The translations under genes were made by a program, and so were the position numbers. Positions 47,828-60,635 of a DNA stretch of 64,000 nt are shown here, piece by piece. The notes under the pieces were generated by a model. It ran no database searches, was not told the origin of the DNA, and worked only from the letters and a program-made list of their open reading frames with translations. Source of the stretch: Bacillus sp. CH30_1T (GTDB taxonomy: Bacteria; Bacillota; Bacilli; Bacillales; Bacillaceae_B); the NCBI RefSeq assembly GCF_008364765.1, contig NZ_VTUY01000016.1, positions 1 to 64,000 on the forward strand, given 5' to 3'. Every line of letters starts with the position of its first letter. Within the stretch, counting starts at the first letter, position 1.

Positions 47828-48769
47828 TCACATAGGCTTCTTGGCAATAATAGCGACCCAGTCCTCCATGACCATAATTTCTTCTATTATAAACCCGGCA
47901 GACTCCAATGCATCACGTACTTCCTGCTTCTTAGGCTGGATAATCCCAGAGGTGATAAAAAATCCGCCCGGTTTCACAAGTTCGAAGGCATCCTCTGTAA
48001 AGCGTAAAATGATTTCAGCCAGAATGTTCGCTACAATCACATCCGCTTGCCCTGTCACGCCATTTAATAAATTATTCGCGTCAACCGTTACAGTTTGTTG
48101 AACTTTGTTCAGCTTCACATTCAGTCTCGCTGAACGAACAGCCACTTCATCTAGGTCATACGCTCTTACATGATCTGCTGCTAACTGTGCAGCAGCAATG
48201 GATAATACACCTGAACCTGTTCCTACATCGATGACCGTATCGTGTTCTTTAACGATTCGCTCAAGGGCCTGGATACACATGACCGTTGTAGGATGAGTTC
48301 CTGTCCCGAACGCCATGCCTGGATCCAGTTCAATGATGAGTTCGTCACTATGAACCGGTGTATAGTCTTCCCAAGTAGGGACAATCGTAAATTTATCTGA
48401 GATTTTCACAGGATGGTAGTATTTCTTCCACGCTGTCGCCCATTCTTCCTCATTTACTTCTGAAATCTCCACTTTGTTTTCACCAATGTCGATATCATAG
48501 GTAACCAGGTTCGTAATGCCCTGCTTGATCTCGTCAACTGTTTCACCAAGAAAGCTATTTACGGGTAAATACGCTTTGACTAAGACACCTTCACTCGGAT
48601 AATCATCAGGATTGAGTTGGTAGATCTCTCCAAACATATCTTCTCTTTCCTTAATTAATTCGGCAGGGTCTTCAATGACCACACCGCTTGCTCCAGATTC
48701 ATGAAGAATGTTTGAAATAGGTTCAATCGCTTCATTCGTAGTAAGAATACTGATTTCTGACCATTTCAT
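47828..48769 (-). CDS. prmA: Ribosomal protein L11 methyltransferase
   Basis: 313-residue SAM enzyme that methylates L11. Substrate-binding N-terminal domain (1-110), then [18 protein letters not shown] motif [16 protein letters not shown] and [12 protein letters not shown]. 24 bp after dnaJ, the usual Bacillus order. Confidence 0.95.
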   Translation of the reverse strand: MKWSEISILTTNEAIEPISNILHESGASGVVIEDPAELIKEREDMFGEIYQLNPDDYPSEGVLVKAYLPVNSFLGETVDEIKQGITNLVTYDIDIGENKVEISEVNEEEWATAWKKYYHPVKISDKFTIVPTWEDYTPVHSDELIIELDPGMAFGTGTHPTTVMCIQALERIVKEHDTVIDVGTGSGVLSIAAAQLAADHVRAYDLDEVAVRSARLNVKLNKVQQTVTVDANNLLNGVTGQADVIVANILAEIILRFTEDAFELVKPGGFFITSGIIQPKKQEVRDALESAGFIIEEIMVMEDWVAIIAKKPM

Positions 48770-48793
48770 TGATCTACCAACTCCGTTCTTTAG

Positions 48794-49921
48794 TTATTCG
48801 CCTTTAAAGGCTTTTTTTACTTTATCAAAAAAGCTTTCATGCTGTTCGTCTGGTATCTGTCCGCTAATATCCGCAAATTCTCTTAATAGTTGCTTTTGCT
48901 TATCCGTTAATTTAGAAGGGGTAACCACCTTCACCTGAACATGCTGATCACCTGTACCGTATCCACGTACATTCGGTACTCCTTTACCTTTCAAACGGAA
49001 TCTCGTGCTTGTTTGAGTTCCTGCAGGCACTTTCAGCTTTACTTTCCCGTGCAGGGTCGGCACTTCAATTTCATCACCTAATGCCGCTTGTGCAAACGTC
49101 ACTGGCATTTCACAATAGATATCATCTCCGTTACGCTCAAAGAAATCATGTGAGCGAACGTGGAAGACAACGTACAAGTCACCGGCAGGTCCTCCATTTA
49201 TACCTGGTTCACCTTGACCAGTCACACGCAGCTGCTGTCCATCATCGATACCAGCCGGGATTTTAACAGAGATTTTACGGCGCTTCTGTACTTTTCCGGC
49301 TCCACCACAAGTTGAACATTTCTCCTTGATTTGTTTTCCTGTACCGTTACAGTAATGACAAACCCGTCTGTTCACTATGCGGCCAAAAGGTGTATTCTGT
49401 TCCACATTCAATTGACCCGATCCATTACAGTGAGAACATGTATTGACCTTTGTTCCCGGCTTCGCGCCTGAGCCATGGCAGGTGTCACATTCTTCTTCTC
49501 TCGGAATCTCGATTTCTGTGTCTTTCCCAAAGACCGCTTCTTCAAATGTCAGTGACATCGTGTACTGGAGATCGGCACCTTGTCTAGGTGCATTCGGATC
49601 TCTTCTGCGTCCTCCGCCGCCACCGAAGAATGTATTAAAGATGTCTTCGAAACCACCGAAACCTCCACCGCCAAAGTCAGCGCCGCCGCCAAATCCCTGG
49701 TTAGGGTCAGTATGTCCGAAACGATCATATTGAGCACGCTTTTGATCATCACTCAATACTTCATAGGCTTCTGATATTTCTTTGAATTTTTCATCCGCAT
49801 CCGCTTCTTTATTAATATCCGGATGATATTTTTTGGAGAGCTTGCGGTATGCTTTCTTCATTTCGTCTTTTGAGGCATCTTTTCCGACACCAAGAATCTC
49901 ATAATAGTCCCGTTTACTCAT
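48794..49921 (-). CDS. dnaJ: Chaperone protein DnaJ
   Basis: 375-residue co-chaperone stimulating DnaK ATPase. J domain with HPD ([17 protein letters not shown]), G/F region rich in Gly-Phe (about 75-105), four zinc repeats [27 protein letters not shown] and CSTCGGAGK, then the client-binding C terminus. A terminator-like hairpin at 50062-50102 lies between dnaK and dnaJ and could lower dnaJ levels. Confidence 0.97.
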   Translation of the reverse strand: MSKRDYYEILGVGKDASKDEMKKAYRKLSKKYHPDINKEADADEKFKEISEAYEVLSDDQKRAQYDRFGHTDPNQGFGGGADFGGGGFGGFEDIFNTFFGGGGGRRRDPNAPRQGADLQYTMSLTFEEAVFGKDTEIEIPREEECDTCHGSGAKPGTKVNTCSHCNGSGQLNVEQNTPFGRIVNRRVCHYCNGTGKQIKEKCSTCGGAGKVQKRRKISVKIPAGIDDGQQLRVTGQGEPGINGGPAGDLYVVFHVRSHDFFERNGDDIYCEMPVTFAQAALGDEIEVPTLHGKVKLKVPAGTQTSTRFRLKGKGVPNVRGYGTGDQHVQVKVVTPSKLTDKQKQLLREFADISGQIPDEQHESFFDKVKKAFKGE

Positions 49922-50061
49922 TAAAACACCACTCCCGAATCCTTTGCATAAAGGTTATTTTAACATTGAGCTTTGACTATTATCAATAAAAACTCAACAT
50001 TCCTTCTAATTGATTGTGTCTGTTAGATGAATGAATCACCTTCTATTTCTTTCAATCATAG

Positions 50062-50102
50062 AAAAAGTCAAAGCCAAGAACCGCCCTGACTTTGACTTTT
50101 TC
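50062..50102 (-). terminator. Hairpin between dnaK and dnaJ
   Basis: AAAAAGTCAAAG / CTTTGACTTTTT arms with an inner GCC/GGC pairing; U run on the minus strand. It may be a partial terminator or a 3'-end stabiliser of the dnaK message. Confidence 0.75.
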
Positions 50103-50114
50103 GTTCATACTAAA

Positions 50115-51980
<1,866 letters not shown>

Positions 51981-51983
51981 TTA

Positions 51984-52550
51984 TTATTGATTGACCTTCA
52001 CCATGGAAGGACGAATTACTCTGTCTTTCAGTTTGTATCCCTTTTGGAATTCTTCAACCACTACATTGCTATCGAAGTTTTCATCTTCTGTTTGCATAAC
52101 TGCTTGATGCAAATGTGGATCAAACTCATGACCTACCGCTTCAATTGGCTCTACTCCCTCTTTCTTAAGGGCTTCAACAATACTTCTATGAACCATTTCC
52201 ATTCCTTGAAGCAGTGTTTTTGTTTGATCATTATCAGCATCTATATTTAAAGCACGCTCGAAATTATCAAGTGCAGGTAATAGTTCAGTAATCAGTCCTT
52301 GAGCACGATACTTCTCCTTCGCTTCGCTCTCTAAATTGACTCGGCGGCGGAAGTTATCGAAATCGGCTCTTAAACGGAGATAACGATTCTCAGACTCATT
52401 CAGCTTATCTTCCAATTGTGAAAGCTCATCTGATTCTTGTTGTTCTCCTGCTGCTTCCTCTGCTTGAGGTTCTTCAGCGAACACTTCTTCTACTGCTTCG
52501 CTGTTTTCTTCTTTCGCATCATGCTGCTCTTGTTTTGTTTCTTCAGACAT
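51984..52550 (-). CDS. grpE: Nucleotide exchange factor GrpE
   Basis: 188-residue thermosensing exchange factor for DnaK. Acidic N-terminal 50 residues, long coiled coil ([19 protein letters not shown]), then the C-terminal beta wing ([33 protein letters not shown]). ATG at 52550 follows AAGGAGG by eight bases. Confidence 0.96.
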   Translation of the reverse strand: MSEETKQEQHDAKEENSEAVEEVFAEEPQAEEAAGEQQESDELSQLEDKLNESENRYLRLRADFDNFRRRVNLESEAKEKYRAQGLITELLPALDNFERALNIDADNDQTKTLLQGMEMVHRSIVEALKKEGVEPIEAVGHEFDPHLHQAVMQTEDENFDSNVVVEEFQKGYKLKDRVIRPSMVKVNQ

Positions 52551-52646
52551 AACATTCACCTCCTTAAAAATCTACGAACACCAGAAGGCTCCAGATGACG
52601 ATAAAGACGGCATCAGGGCCTTATTTTCCTTTATACAATATGTCCA

Positions 52647-53684
52647 CTAATCTTCACTTTGATACAGTTTCGTAAGAACCTTGGACATATCATTTGAAAA
52701 GAAATTAAGTAAACTCACGACACGGGAATACTCCATTCGGGTAGGCCCGATAATCGCAATGGATCCTAATTGTTCTTTACCAATAGAATAAGTAGCGGTT
52801 ATGAGACTGCAATTCTCCATAGCAAGATGATCATTTTCTTTCCCGATTTTAATGTTCAATCCAGTAGCGGATGGACGAATCAAGTTGTAGACGCTCTCTT
52901 CTTGTTCGATCATCTCAAGGAGCATGCGAACTTTATGGACGTCATTAAACTCAGGTTGGTTGAGTATATTGGTTTTCCCACCAAAGAACAGCTTATCTGT
53001 GACCGTTGGATTAAAGGAATCCGTAATCGAGTGAAGGATAAAATCATAGTTCTGAATATGCTCTCTTAGTAAAAGAGCGACTTCCTTGAAAATTTTATCG
53101 TTTAACTCACTGATAGGAACACCCGATAACCGGTCATTCAGGATGTGCACAAGCTTCTCTAGCTCTGCTGCATCCATTGTCGGGGGGATATGGAACAGTT
53201 TATTTTCAACATGTCCATTATCCGTCACGATGATGGCTATCGCTGTATCTTTGTTCAGAGGAATAAGTTGAATCTTTTTCAGCTTATTTTCCTTCAAATC
53301 GGGACCTAATACGATGGTCGTGTAATTCGTCAGCTCGGAAAGAATCTTTGCCGACTTCTGGACCACTTTCTCCAATTCATATATTCGCTCAGTAAAGATG
53401 GAGCGTATCGCATACACGTCATGCTTCTTTAATTTCTGTGGAGAAAGCAAGTGATCCACATAATAACGATAACCCTTTTCAGATGGAACACGTCCTGAAG
53501 AAGTATGCGTTTTTTCGATAAAACCCAAATCCTCCAAATCAGCCATTTCATTTCGAATCGTAGCCGAGCTGAAGGAAATTTCATCCTTCTTGGACAAGCT
53601 CCTCGAACCGACAGGCTGAGCTGACAGGATAAAATCATCAATGATCACTTGAAGAATTAGAAGTTGTCGATCTGTTAACAACAT
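52647..53684 (-). CDS. hrcA: Heat-inducible transcription repressor HrcA
   Basis: 345-residue repressor of class I heat-shock genes; needs GroEL for activity. Winged helix in the first 90 residues ([40 protein letters not shown]) and a GAF-like C-terminal half. First gene of the operon, with its CIRCE operator 13 bp upstream, so it is autoregulated. Confidence 0.97.
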   Translation of the reverse strand: MLLTDRQLLILQVIIDDFILSAQPVGSRSLSKKDEISFSSATIRNEMADLEDLGFIEKTHTSSGRVPSEKGYRYYVDHLLSPQKLKKHDVYAIRSIFTERIYELEKVVQKSAKILSELTNYTTIVLGPDLKENKLKKIQLIPLNKDTAIAIIVTDNGHVENKLFHIPPTMDAAELEKLVHILNDRLSGVPISELNDKIFKEVALLLREHIQNYDFILHSITDSFNPTVTDKLFFGGKTNILNQPEFNDVHKVRMLLEMIEQEESVYNLIRPSATGLNIKIGKENDHLAMENCSLITATYSIGKEQLGSIAIIGPTRMEYSRVVSLLNFFSNDMSKVLTKLYQSED

Positions 53685-53696
53685 TCATCACCCCTG

Positions 53697-53723
53697 TTAG
53701 CACTCTCTCAAGATGAGTGCTAA
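53697..53723. promoter_or_regulatory. CIRCE operator of the hrcA operon
   Basis: TTAGCACTC-N9-GAGTGCTAA with no mismatch, the HrcA binding site. Confidence 0.97.
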
Positions 53724-53734
53724 ATCTAATTAAT

Positions 53735-53763
53735 AAATTATCAAATCAGAAAAGGGATGTCAA
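53735..53763 (-). promoter_or_regulatory. Sigma-A promoter of the hrcA operon
   Basis: TTGACA (53758-53763) and TAATTT (53735-53740) on the minus strand, 17 bp apart; CIRCE follows at the transcription start. Confidence 0.82.
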
Positions 53764-53774
53764 TATATTAGATT

Positions 53775-53901
53775 GGCTCTTTTCCTAAAGTCTGTTGCTT
53801 TTGAAAAAGCGAGTAGTGGTTGATTTCCACTCCAGGTGCTCGCTTTCCGCGGGGTGTGAGTTGAGCACCAGCAGCGAGAATCAACTTTCAAAGCATCATC
53901 T
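53775..53901 (+). repeat. Dispersed palindromic repeat, shortened copy C
   Basis: Head module GGCTCTTTTCCTAAAG at 53775, then GGTTGATTTCCACTCCAGGT and GCTCGCTTTCCGCGGGG as in A1, but the middle (the GAGCCTCCTC, GGGGTCTC and CAGGAGTC blocks) is missing before the closing AATCAACTTTC. It lies between hrcA and hemW. Confidence 0.78.
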
Positions 53902-53949
53902 ACTTGATATGGATTAATATAAACACCATACACCTTTAGAATTCAGCCA

Positions 53950-55080
53950 TTAGATTACACCTAGGAAAGATTGAAATACCTCGTTTCCTAGAAAGCGCCC
54001 CTGTTTCGTAAGTGCCACACGCTCCTCATCTACTAAAAGCAGTCCTCGCTTCTCCATTTCCGCGATGGAGGTACCAAAGACGGACTCCACGCTGCAATTA
54101 AATTTTTGTTGGAATATGGATTTACTCACTCCCTCTACTTTACGTAATCCGAGGAACATTTCTTCTTCCATGCTTTCTGCTTTCGTTACCTCGTGTTTCT
54201 GAATGGTAGGCAGGGAACCTTCTGCAATCGGGTCCATATATTTCTTCAAGGGACCGTAATTGGAATAACGTACTCCGTTTATATATCCGTGAGCACCGGC
54301 TCCTAAACCATAATATTCATTATTGTCCCAATAAACGAGATTATGTTTGCTTTCGAATCCCCGTTTAGCAAAATTACTGATTTCATATTGATTGATCCCG
54401 TATTTCTCCATCGTTTCGATCAGAATCTCGTACATAGCCGCTTCCTGATCTTGAGAAGGCAATGACAGCTTCCCTTTCCTCATCAGGTTGTAGAAGACCG
54501 TTTTCGGCTCTACGATGAGTGAATAAGCTGAGTAATGAGGAAGATCAAGGTCAAGTGCTTTCTTCAATGTATCTTGAAAATCTTCCTCTGTTTGCTTAGG
54601 CAGGCTGTAAATCAGATCAATGCTGATATTCGAGAATCCTACTTTTTGAGCCGTTTCCACAGACGTATACACATCTTCGCTTCTATGTGTCCGTCCGATT
54701 CCTTTTAGGCGCTCATCATTGAATGACTGAACACCAAAACTCAATCGATTCACACCGTGGTCCTTTAACACTCGAAGTTTGTCTTCCGTCAAATCGCCGG
54801 GGTTTGCTTCAAATGTGAATTCCCCCTGATCAAAGGGCAGGTGAGTGTTGATCGATTCGCATAATATATCGAGCTGGCTCGCATTCAATGACGTCGGAGT
54901 GCCGCCACCGACAAAAATCGTATCAAGCTTGTCAGGTGACATGACTCTTTGCTTCATTTCATTGCCCAGGCTGATTAAATATTCATTTACAGGCTGTCCT
55001 TCTAAAAAGACTTTATTGAAATCACAATAGTGACAGATATGTTCACAGAAAGGTATATGAATATAAGCTGATTTTACCAA
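53950..55080 (-). CDS. hemW: Radical-SAM haem chaperone HemW
   Basis: 376-residue protein of the HemN/HemW family. Start VKSAYIHIPFCEHICHYCDF carries the CxxxCxxC radical-SAM cluster; it lacks the extra N-terminal part and fourth Cys of true coproporphyrinogen dehydrogenase, so HemW (haem insertion into respiratory proteins) is the better call. TTG at 55080 is chosen because GGAGGGATATAC precedes it; upstream ATG codons in frame lie in the lepA/hemW gap. Confidence 0.93.
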   Translation of the reverse strand: MVKSAYIHIPFCEHICHYCDFNKVFLEGQPVNEYLISLGNEMKQRVMSPDKLDTIFVGGGTPTSLNASQLDILCESINTHLPFDQGEFTFEANPGDLTEDKLRVLKDHGVNRLSFGVQSFNDERLKGIGRTHRSEDVYTSVETAQKVGFSNISIDLIYSLPKQTEEDFQDTLKKALDLDLPHYSAYSLIVEPKTVFYNLMRKGKLSLPSQDQEAAMYEILIETMEKYGINQYEISNFAKRGFESKHNLVYWDNNEYYGLGAGAHGYINGVRYSNYGPLKKYMDPIAEGSLPTIQKHEVTKAESMEEEMFLGLRKVEGVSKSIFQQKFNCSVESVFGTSIAEMEKRGLLLVDEERVALTKQGRFLGNEVFQSFLGVI

Positions 55081-55112
55081 GTATATCCCTCCTTTTGGGG
55101 CAGTCATAGAGA

Positions 55113-55159
55113 AAAGGGGGTAAGCAGTGCTTGTTTGGTACAAGCCACTTTCCCCCTTT
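55113..55159 (-). terminator. Hairpin between lepA and hemW
   Basis: AAAGGGGG / CCCCCTTT outer stem with an inner GCTTGT / ACAAGC stem, followed by UUUUCUC on the minus strand. It may attenuate readthrough from lepA into hemW. Confidence 0.7.
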
Positions 55160-55173
55160 ATCATCAAGACCAA

Positions 55174-57006
55174 TTATTTTTTATCCGTATCGTCCATTTT
55201 CAGGACTGCCATGAATGCTTCTTGCGGAACTTCTACATTACCAACGGACTTCATACGTTTTTTACCTTCTTTTTGTTTATCAAGAAGTTTACGTTTACGT
55301 GAAATATCTCCACCGTAACATTTTGCCAGAACGTTCTTCCGAATGGCTTTAATGGTCGATCTTGCGACAATCTTCTGTCCGATCGCTGCCTGGACGGGTA
55401 CTTCGAATTGTTGTCTCGGAATTAATTCCTTCAATTTTTCAACAATCAACTTCCCGCGTTCATAAGCGAAGTCACGATGAACGATAAAGCTAAGGGCATC
55501 GACATTTTCAGCGTTCAACAGGATATCCATCTTCACAAGTTTGGATTCCTTGTATCCGATCAGTTCATAATCAAATGAAGCGTACCCTTTCGTATTTGAT
55601 TTCAATTGATCGAAGAAGTCATACACGATTTCAGCAAGCGGGATTTCATAGACGATGTTCACTCGTGTATCATCCATATACTGCATGTCGATAAAGTTCC
55701 CGCGTTTTCCTTGGCAAAGCTCCATTACGGCACCAACGTAGTCATTCGGAACCATGATCGTTGCTTTAACATAAGGCTCTTCTACATGATCCACTTTTTG
55801 CGGATCAGGCATCATGGACGGGTTATCCACTTTCACTTCTTGACCATCTGTCAATTTGACATGATAGATAACACTTGGTGCAGTCGTAATAAGGTCGATT
55901 TTGAATTCGCGCTCAATGCGTTCCTGAATGATCTCCATATGAAGTAGTCCCAGGAATCCACAACGGAACCCGAATCCTAACGCTTGAGATGTTTCAGGCT
56001 CATATTGAAGTGCCGAGTCATTCAATTCAAGTTTCTCAAGTGCTTCCCTAAGATCATTGTATCGATTTGAATCGATTGGATATAAACCGCAATATACCAT
56101 CGGGTTTAAGCGGCGGTATCCTGGTAATGCTTTTTCAGCAGGTTTTTTCGCAAGAGTGATGGTATCCCCCACCCGGGTGTCGCCAACATTCTTGATCGCT
56201 GCTGTTAAGTACCCAACATCCCCGACCGTTAATTCTTTTTGTCCCGTCGGTTTCGGAGTGAAGACACCGATCTCTGTTACTTCAAACTCTTTCCCGGTCG
56301 CCATCATACGGACTTTATCTCCGACTTTGACACTTCCTTCCATCACACGGATGTAGGCAACGACTCCTCTATATGCGTCATATAAAGAGTCAAAGATTAG
56401 GGCTTTTAGTGGGGCATCTGGATCTCCCTGTGGGGCGGGTACTTTTTCAACCACCTGCTCGAGGATCTCTTCAATCCCGATCCCTGCTTTGGCTGATGCC
56501 AAGACTGCTTCCGATGCATCCAGACCGATGACATCTTCCACTTCCTGTCGAACCCTTTCAGGATCTGCTGCAGGAAGGTCGATTTTGTTGATGACCGGCA
56601 GGATTTCCAGGTCATTATCCAAGGCAAGATACACGTTTGCCAATGTTTGCGCTTCAATCCCTTGAGCTGCATCCACAACAAGGACGGCTCCTTCACAAGC
56701 AGCTAAACTACGAGATACTTCGTATGTAAAGTCTACGTGCCCTGGTGTATCAATCAGATGAAAGATATATTCTTCTCCATCCTTTGCTTGATACTTTAAT
56801 TGCACAGAATTTAATTTGATTGTGATTCCACGTTCTCTCTCAAGATCCATTGAATCCAGTAATTGCTCTTTCATTTCACGCGCCGTCAGTGCTTTCGTTT
56901 TCTCCAAAATACGATCGGCAAGGGTAGATTTCCCATGATCTATATGAGCAATGATTGAAAAGTTTCTAATTCTCGATTGTCTTTCTAATTTCTCTTCACG
57001 GTTCAT
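55174..57006 (-). CDS. lepA: Elongation factor 4 (LepA)
   Basis: 610-residue translational GTPase that can back-translocate ribosomes. G motifs [40 protein letters not shown]; domains II, III and V like EF-G; the LepA-specific C-terminal domain contains [19 protein letters not shown] and [20 protein letters not shown] at 57006, behind GGAG, gives the usual length; the frame to 57033 is leader. Confidence 0.97.
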   Translation of the reverse strand: MNREEKLERQSRIRNFSIIAHIDHGKSTLADRILEKTKALTAREMKEQLLDSMDLERERGITIKLNSVQLKYQAKDGEEYIFHLIDTPGHVDFTYEVSRSLAACEGAVLVVDAAQGIEAQTLANVYLALDNDLEILPVINKIDLPAADPERVRQEVEDVIGLDASEAVLASAKAGIGIEEILEQVVEKVPAPQGDPDAPLKALIFDSLYDAYRGVVAYIRVMEGSVKVGDKVRMMATGKEFEVTEIGVFTPKPTGQKELTVGDVGYLTAAIKNVGDTRVGDTITLAKKPAEKALPGYRRLNPMVYCGLYPIDSNRYNDLREALEKLELNDSALQYEPETSQALGFGFRCGFLGLLHMEIIQERIEREFKIDLITTAPSVIYHVKLTDGQEVKVDNPSMMPDPQKVDHVEEPYVKATIMVPNDYVGAVMELCQGKRGNFIDMQYMDDTRVNIVYEIPLAEIVYDFFDQLKSNTKGYASFDYELIGYKESKLVKMDILLNAENVDALSFIVHRDFAYERGKLIVEKLKELIPRQQFEVPVQAAIGQKIVARSTIKAIRKNVLAKCYGGDISRKRKLLDKQKEGKKRMKSVGNVEVPQEAFMAVLKMDDTDKK

Positions 57007-57193
57007 TATACGTTCAACTCCTGTTATTTCCACACATGTACACTATTTTGAATTATAGCAGTAGACTATATATTATTCAATGTAAACTAAAGGGCTATAC
57101 GGGAATTGTCCATTTTCAAAGGAAATCAATTAAGTTCTTAGAGACAAAGCCTCAAAAAAAAGAGAAGGCTGGAACATTTCCGATAGCCCTCCC

Positions 57194-57529
57194 TTATATT
57201 AACGAAGCAATAAAGTTCACTATTTCATTGGTGATACTTTCAATTATATTCGCCAGCGCCTTTCCGATCGAGGAAAACGCATTAAAGGCCTTCATGTCCT
57301 CTAATTTCTCTTTCTTTTCGCTTAACGTTTCCGATTCTACTTCATTCCCAAGGAAAGACGCTTCCACGTTTCCTTCCCGGTCCTGACTCACTCCCACCGG
57401 TGAAGTGAAGTTTTGTTGTTCATGTCCCTTCATTTCCACGATGCCCTGATTCGCATACTGCATCCCGATCAGTACCCCGATAAATAATGCAGATATAAGT
57501 AATGCACATTTAAAGAAGAATTTTATCAT
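57194..57529 (-). CDS. yqxA: DUF3679 protein YqxA
   Basis: About 111 residues: N-terminal membrane segment (FFFKCALLISALFIGVLIGM), QYANQG motif, hydrophilic middle, and an amphipathic C terminus (ANIIESITNEIVNFIASLI). Matches YqxA, which follows spoIIP and precedes lepA in B. subtilis; function unknown. ATG at 57529 fits the family start; an ATG at 57541 directly abuts the AAAAGG site and is less likely. Confidence 0.82.
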   Translation of the reverse strand: MIKFFFKCALLISALFIGVLIGMQYANQGIVEMKGHEQQNFTSPVGVSQDREGNVEASFLGNEVESETLSEKKEKLEDMKAFNAFSSIGKALANIIESITNEIVNFIASLI

Positions 57530-57549
57530 TGGTTCATTCATCCTTTTTA

Positions 57550-58758
57550 TTACTGACTTGAAGCAGGAGTGACAGGTATATGATTCACCTTTTCAGCCTG
57601 CCAATAATATTCAGCGAATACTTCAGCGAAAGCCTGTGCAGAACGTTCCAATTCTTCGAACGTATTATCGACTCCGCCAAACTCCAGTAACATGGCATTG
57701 CTTGAGAGATCCTGGTTGAACTTCCCGTTGGTCCCGCTTCCCTTTTTAGCAATCACTCCACGTGAAATACCTTTATATTTCGCCTCCAATAATTTATGAA
57801 GCTCTGTTGCCACCTTTAAATTCTGCTCGTAATTCGGATGCTCTTCCCCAACGACAAATGCGAGCTTGGCATAAGATTTTCCATTGATCGTCCCCGTCGT
57901 GACAGCCCTTCTTTGAGAATCACGATGGATGTCAACGAGATACAGCAAGTCTTTATTACTTGTCATGGCAGCCTGCACTAAAGGTCTCGACTCCTGGTAA
58001 GCAGCCCAATAATCCAATCCTTTTTTGTTTAAGGTCTGAATCACATCGGTTTTATCAATGCTCGTTCCAATACCTAGGTCCTCTAAGTTCTTCTTCACCA
58101 TGTCTCCCACCTTGGTGACATTGACTTCTGAGTGCATGGCTGAATCCGGATTGGTCACCCCCTCCAAGTAAGGCAGATAGGATTCACGGGTATGGGTGAA
58201 GTAAAGATGAACCGTCTTATTATTTCCGGTTGATAATGGTGGGGCCGCGTCCCCACTCTTTTGATCCGTGTCTTTAAGATTCTCTACATTCTTGAGTGGC
58301 GCTTCATTTCCTGCCTCAAGTGCATCAGGAGGCGGGACCGATTCAATCGGCATATTCGTAAAATCCGTCCCATCCCCGGCCACGAGGATATCCCCATCGA
58401 AAATCGAGAATCCCGGAAGCTCTCTCCCCAGGAAACTTCGGGGATCTTCAAAGCTCACATTGGTAGCCACCTGAAAAAGTAGGGATGACAAATTCGGTAA
58501 AGCCTGCTCTTCTTCAGTCAAAATTTGATTAAAAGACCGGTTTTCTAATGCCAAGATCTTATATAATGCATCACCCTTCACATTGGAAGCCGCTTGATTC
58601 AATGAATTCGATGTAAATCTATACTCTGGGTTCAAGGAAGTGAGGATGCCCGATATCGAAAAAATCGAGAGCAAGCCTGCCACGAAGATCAACATCCCTT
58701 TCAGTATCGTTGACATATTAATCGCTACTACATAATTAGGCGCTTTATACGACCTCAT
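57550..58758 (-). CDS. spoIIP: Stage II sporulation protein P
   Basis: 402-residue membrane-anchored peptidoglycan hydrolase (amidase and endopeptidase) of the DMP engulfment machine. N-terminal membrane segment (ILKGMLIFVAGLLSIFSISG), then an external region; the catalytic part starts VHLYFTHTRESYLPYL, with DIHRDSQRR and LLEFGGVDNTFEELERSA as zinc/active-site segments. The preceding DNA shows CATACGTT, which resembles a sigma-E -10, without a clear -35. Confidence 0.94.
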   Translation of the reverse strand: MRSYKAPNYVVAINMSTILKGMLIFVAGLLSIFSISGILTSLNPEYRFTSNSLNQAASNVKGDALYKILALENRSFNQILTEEEQALPNLSSLLFQVATNVSFEDPRSFLGRELPGFSIFDGDILVAGDGTDFTNMPIESVPPPDALEAGNEAPLKNVENLKDTDQKSGDAAPPLSTGNNKTVHLYFTHTRESYLPYLEGVTNPDSAMHSEVNVTKVGDMVKKNLEDLGIGTSIDKTDVIQTLNKKGLDYWAAYQESRPLVQAAMTSNKDLLYLVDIHRDSQRRAVTTGTINGKSYAKLAFVVGEEHPNYEQNLKVATELHKLLEAKYKGISRGVIAKKGSGTNGKFNQDLSSNAMLLEFGGVDNTFEELERSAQAFAEVFAEYYWQAEKVNHIPVTPASSQ

Positions 58759-58957
58759 TCTCCCACCCTTTCCTTTAATCTACTCTAGTACAACGTATGT
58801 CATTACTAGAGATAGTAGAACTATATTTAGTAGTCATTATGAGGTTATTGGTGGAAACTTAAACGGGGGAATCTATTATTTTTAGTGTGGTCTGGAGTAG
58901 ATGGGGTTGGGAATCGATAGCTGGAGTGAAGTAAGATGGGTAGGGAATTTCTTTTTT

Positions 58958-59161
58958 GAGGGAGAATCACAATTTTTGAGGCGGGGGAATACCCCCTTTT
59001 AGGTGAAAATCAGCCTTTATTCTAATATTTTCGGTTTAAGCGGAAAATAAATTCCAATTTTTATAGAAAAATCCTGTCATCTTTTTGGATATCAGCGAAT
59101 TTTTCATTTTATTAGCGAAATACTGATTTTATCAGCGAAATTTCAAATATATCAGCGAAAC
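58958..59161. repeat. Degenerate tandem repeat array, about 20-nt period
   Basis: The 565-bp gap between gpr and spoIIP holds at least eight motif copies related to AGCGAAAAT: best are ATCAGCGAAT (59091), TTAGCGAAAT (59112), ATCAGCGAAAT (59131) and ATCAGCGAAAC (59151), with weaker ones at 58958, 58978, 59001, 59038 and 59062. Spacing is mostly 20-24 nt. Spacers are T-rich and not conserved. No ORF spans it. Confidence 0.72.
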
Positions 59162-59274
59162 GATCATTTCTAATCATTCTAAACTTTAGAGCACACTGAT
59201 TCCGGAACCAGGAGATTCGAGAGCTTACAATTTCCCTCAAGATCCGATCACTCTATTCCTAATTCATCAAAGAA

Positions 59275-59305
59275 CGCCTCAAGGGTCATTACCTACCCCT
59301 AAGGC
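59275..59305 (-). terminator. gpr terminator
   Basis: GCGCCTTAGGG / CCCTTGAGGCG arms just after the gpr stop on the minus strand; U tract is short. Confidence 0.6.
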
Positions 59306-59323
59306 GCTACTTTCATATGCAAT

Positions 59324-60433
59324 CTATCTCGTCTGATAACCCGCATTCTCCTGATCAACCGCATCATGCAGTGCAGCATTCAATCCGCTTGCGATGAGGT
59401 TGGCCATATCTTCCATGAACACGTCCACTTCTTTTGGTGTGACCATCAGATTATGTCCGATGGGAGCCAATACTTCATGAATCAATTTTCGTTTTTCCTG
59501 ATCCTCGAGTGTTCCGACAATTCCCATGAAGGTTTGACGATGTTGTTCTTCCGGAAGATCTTCTTCTGTTAATTTCCTTCTCTCACCAAAGCTTAATCCT
59601 GCAGGGGCAAGGGATCTGGATGGACGGTCCCCTTCTCTCATTTCTTTCCCAAAATGCTTTAGTAGAAAGTCGACTGTATCACTTACGATTGTGACAGCAT
59701 CGAGTACGGTCGGAACGCCGATGGCAATAACCGGAACCCCTAACGTTTCCTGGTCCAACCCTTTTCGCTTGTTTCCTACACCTGACCCTGGATGTATGCC
59801 TGTATCCGAAATCTGGATGGTTGAATTGACACGCTCAATGGATCGGGAGGCGAGGGCATCGATGGCGATGATGAAGTCGGGTTTGGATTTCTCCACTACA
59901 CCGAAAATGATATCGCTCGTTTCAATGCCCGTCAGCCCCATCACACCAGGTACAAGGGCACTGACCGGTCGATAGCCCTCCTCCACTGATTCCGGCTGCA
60001 GTTCAAAAAGATGTCTCGTCACAATGATATCTTCACATACGCGGGGCCCTAATGAATCCGGGGTTACATTCCAGTTACCGAGTCCAACAATTAAGCAGCT
60101 TGCATTTTTACTGATTTTATTATTAATTAAAAATTGATTAAATTCATTGGCAAATACTTTTTCAACTCTTTGTTGCAGTTCTGCATCTTCCTGGCGAATT
60201 CCATGGGCCTCGATGGTTAAGTAATTACCAGGTTTTTTACCGATTTTCTCTTCTCCTTCAGGTGTAACGGTGACAAGGGAAACTTTTACCCCATCCTCTT
60301 CTTTCTCTTTAATCATGACTCCTTGGATGGATGACGTATCCTCCGCTTTATCACTGACGACCATTTCTCTTGCTTCAACAGCAAGATCGGTACGAATGGA
60401 ATATTTACTATAATCGATTTCTTCTTTTTTCAT
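59324..60433 (-). CDS. gpr: Spore germination protease GPR
   Basis: 369-residue aspartic-type protease that degrades small acid-soluble spore proteins at germination. It is made as a zymogen; the prosegment ends around [16 protein letters not shown], close to the SASP-like cut site. Core motifs [29 protein letters not shown] and [15 protein letters not shown] are intact. The forespore promoter is not certain: CATAAAAA with TGAACC 17 bp upstream (60470-60510 area) is a weak sigma-G candidate. Confidence 0.95.
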   Translation of the reverse strand: MKKEEIDYSKYSIRTDLAVEAREMVVSDKAEDTSSIQGVMIKEKEEDGVKVSLVTVTPEGEEKIGKKPGNYLTIEAHGIRQEDAELQQRVEKVFANEFNQFLINNKISKNASCLIVGLGNWNVTPDSLGPRVCEDIIVTRHLFELQPESVEEGYRPVSALVPGVMGLTGIETSDIIFGVVEKSKPDFIIAIDALASRSIERVNSTIQISDTGIHPGSGVGNKRKGLDQETLGVPVIAIGVPTVLDAVTIVSDTVDFLLKHFGKEMREGDRPSRSLAPAGLSFGERRKLTEEDLPEEQHRQTFMGIVGTLEDQEKRKLIHEVLAPIGHNLMVTPKEVDVFMEDMANLIASGLNAALHDAVDQENAGYQTR

Positions 60434-60531
60434 TTCGACTCTACCTCCAGGCTTGGGATGTTATCTACTATTTTTTTATGTTTACCTTTTTCGTATGGGT
60501 TCATTCACTCGTTTAATTTCAATACATAGTA

Positions 60532-60560
60532 TTGCAATATCACTGTTCGTTTGATAAAAT
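60532..60560 (+). promoter_or_regulatory. Predicted sigma-A promoter of rpsT
   Basis: TTGCAA (60532-60537) and TAAAAT (60555-60560), 17 bp apart, leaving about 70 nt of leader. Confidence 0.72.
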
Positions 60561-60635
60561 ATCATTTGTTCTTATTGTTTAGGAATTTAAATCGAGTCAC
60601 ATAGAATCTCGATCCTTTTATAGGAGGTGACAGGA

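Noticed and set aside
58958..59161. CRISPR array
   Set aside because: Repeats are only about 10 nt of recognisable sequence with a 20-nt period, spacers are too short and AT-rich, and no cas gene is in the window.
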